Shown: positions 8,219 to 8,578 of the stretch, piece after piece
Layout: every line of letters begins with the position of its first letter
Numbering within the stretch: the stretch's first letter is position 1
NCBI GenBank assembly: GCA_020353115.1
Contig: CP070687.1
Span: forward strand, 2,619,124 to 2,627,701
Source: Bacteroidales bacterium
Lineage (GTDB): Bacteria > Bacteroidota > Bacteroidia > Bacteroidales > VadinHA17
Direction: 5' to 3'
Length of the DNA: 8,578 nucleotides
Program-made: the position numbers and the translations under genes
Notes under the pieces: model-generated
What the model saw: the letters and a program-made list of their open reading frames with translations, nothing else
What the model was told of the DNA's origin: nothing
The model's database searches: none

Positions 8219-8578
8219 TTATTCCGTAGTAAATTCAATCTCAACCCTGGTTCCTTCACTTTTGTTACTTGTAATCAGACATCTGCCGTTTGCTGCTCTC
8301 ACCCTGCTTATTATATTTGACAATCCCATACCTTTATGCTTCCTTTTTTGCAGAGCATGCTCGACATCAAATCCAACACCGTTATCACAATAGTTCAGCA
8401 TTACGGCTTTTTCTTCGCTTCTGAAATTAATATCAATTCTGTCTGCAGAAGCATGCTTCAGGGTGTTGTTGATTAATTCCTTAACAATTCTGTATATCGT
8501 TACTTCCAGGTCTTGATTAAGCTTTTCATATTGCGAGGGTGTGTTAAAATTAATACGCACCAGCCCCGTTGTATTTAT
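8219..8578 (-). CDS. NarX/DesK-type sensor histidine kinase, 3' part only
   Basis: Only the last 119 residues are in the window; the reading frame is open to the right edge, so the real start is outside and the GTG at 8560 should not be taken as a start. Visible is the ATP-binding (HATPase) domain: N-box KELINNTLKHA (about 33-43 of the visible part, with E34, N38, K41 and H42), G1 box DNGVGFD (65-71) and G2 box GMGLSNI (83-89). The short N-box with KH and the absence of other domains after it fit the HPK7 kinases that pair with LuxR-type regulators. The phospho-accepting histidine, dimerisation helix and sensor region are missing from the window. The regulator gene follows 23 bases downstream. 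Many Bacteroidota kinases of this type have TPR or membrane sensor regions, but that cannot be seen here. Confidence 0.93.
   Translation of the reverse strand: MNTTGLVRINFNTPSQYEKLNQDLEVTIYRIVKELINNTLKHASADRIDINFRSEEKAVMLNYCDNGVGFDVEHALQKRKHKGMGLSNIISRVRAANGRCLITSNKSEGTRVEIEFTTE

Overview
The window looks like a piece of chromosome from an anaerobic member of the Bacteroidota, probably Bacteroidales-like. This is an inference from four signs: AT-rich spacers, genes that mostly lack a Shine-Dalgarno sequence, a NarL-type sensor/LuxR-regulator pair, and one upstream region that resembles the TTG / TAnnTTTG promoter of that phylum. No RNA gene, transposon, CRISPR array or tRNA was seen.

The left part (369-5415, + strand) is a tight four-gene run. 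It begins with a 531-residue response-regulator-like protein and continues with hdrC, hdrB and hdrA, the three parts of a soluble heterodisulfide-reductase (Hdr) type complex. All iron-sulfur and flavin motifs expected of HdrC, HdrB and HdrA are intact. There is no MvhD, hydrogenase, formate dehydrogenase or NADH-oxidising partner in the window, so the electron donor and the disulfide or other acceptor are unknown.

The first gene is the most unusual item. Behind a complete receiver domain it carries a stretch that aligns well with glycine-cleavage H protein (a lipoyl-carrier fold) but lacks the lipoylated lysine at the expected place. A second, degenerate receiver follows, then a C-terminal module I cannot name. 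Free GcvH-like lipoate-binding proteins are partners of the Hdr-like system of sulfur oxidisers, so a receiver/H-protein fusion heading an hdrCBA operon suggests a regulatory or scaffolding link between the two folds.

The right part (5600-8578, - strand) converges on the first. From right to left it holds the 3' end of a NarX/DesK-type histidine kinase (cut by the window edge), its LuxR-type response regulator, a small four-helix membrane protein of unknown role, and a PstS-like periplasmic or lipid-anchored binding protein with an EF-hand-like loop. A long dyad next to a plausible promoter lies in front of the membrane-protein gene, and a perfect 7-bp dyad lies in front of the binding-protein gene. 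The convergent junction (5416-5599) holds inverted repeats but no classical terminator.
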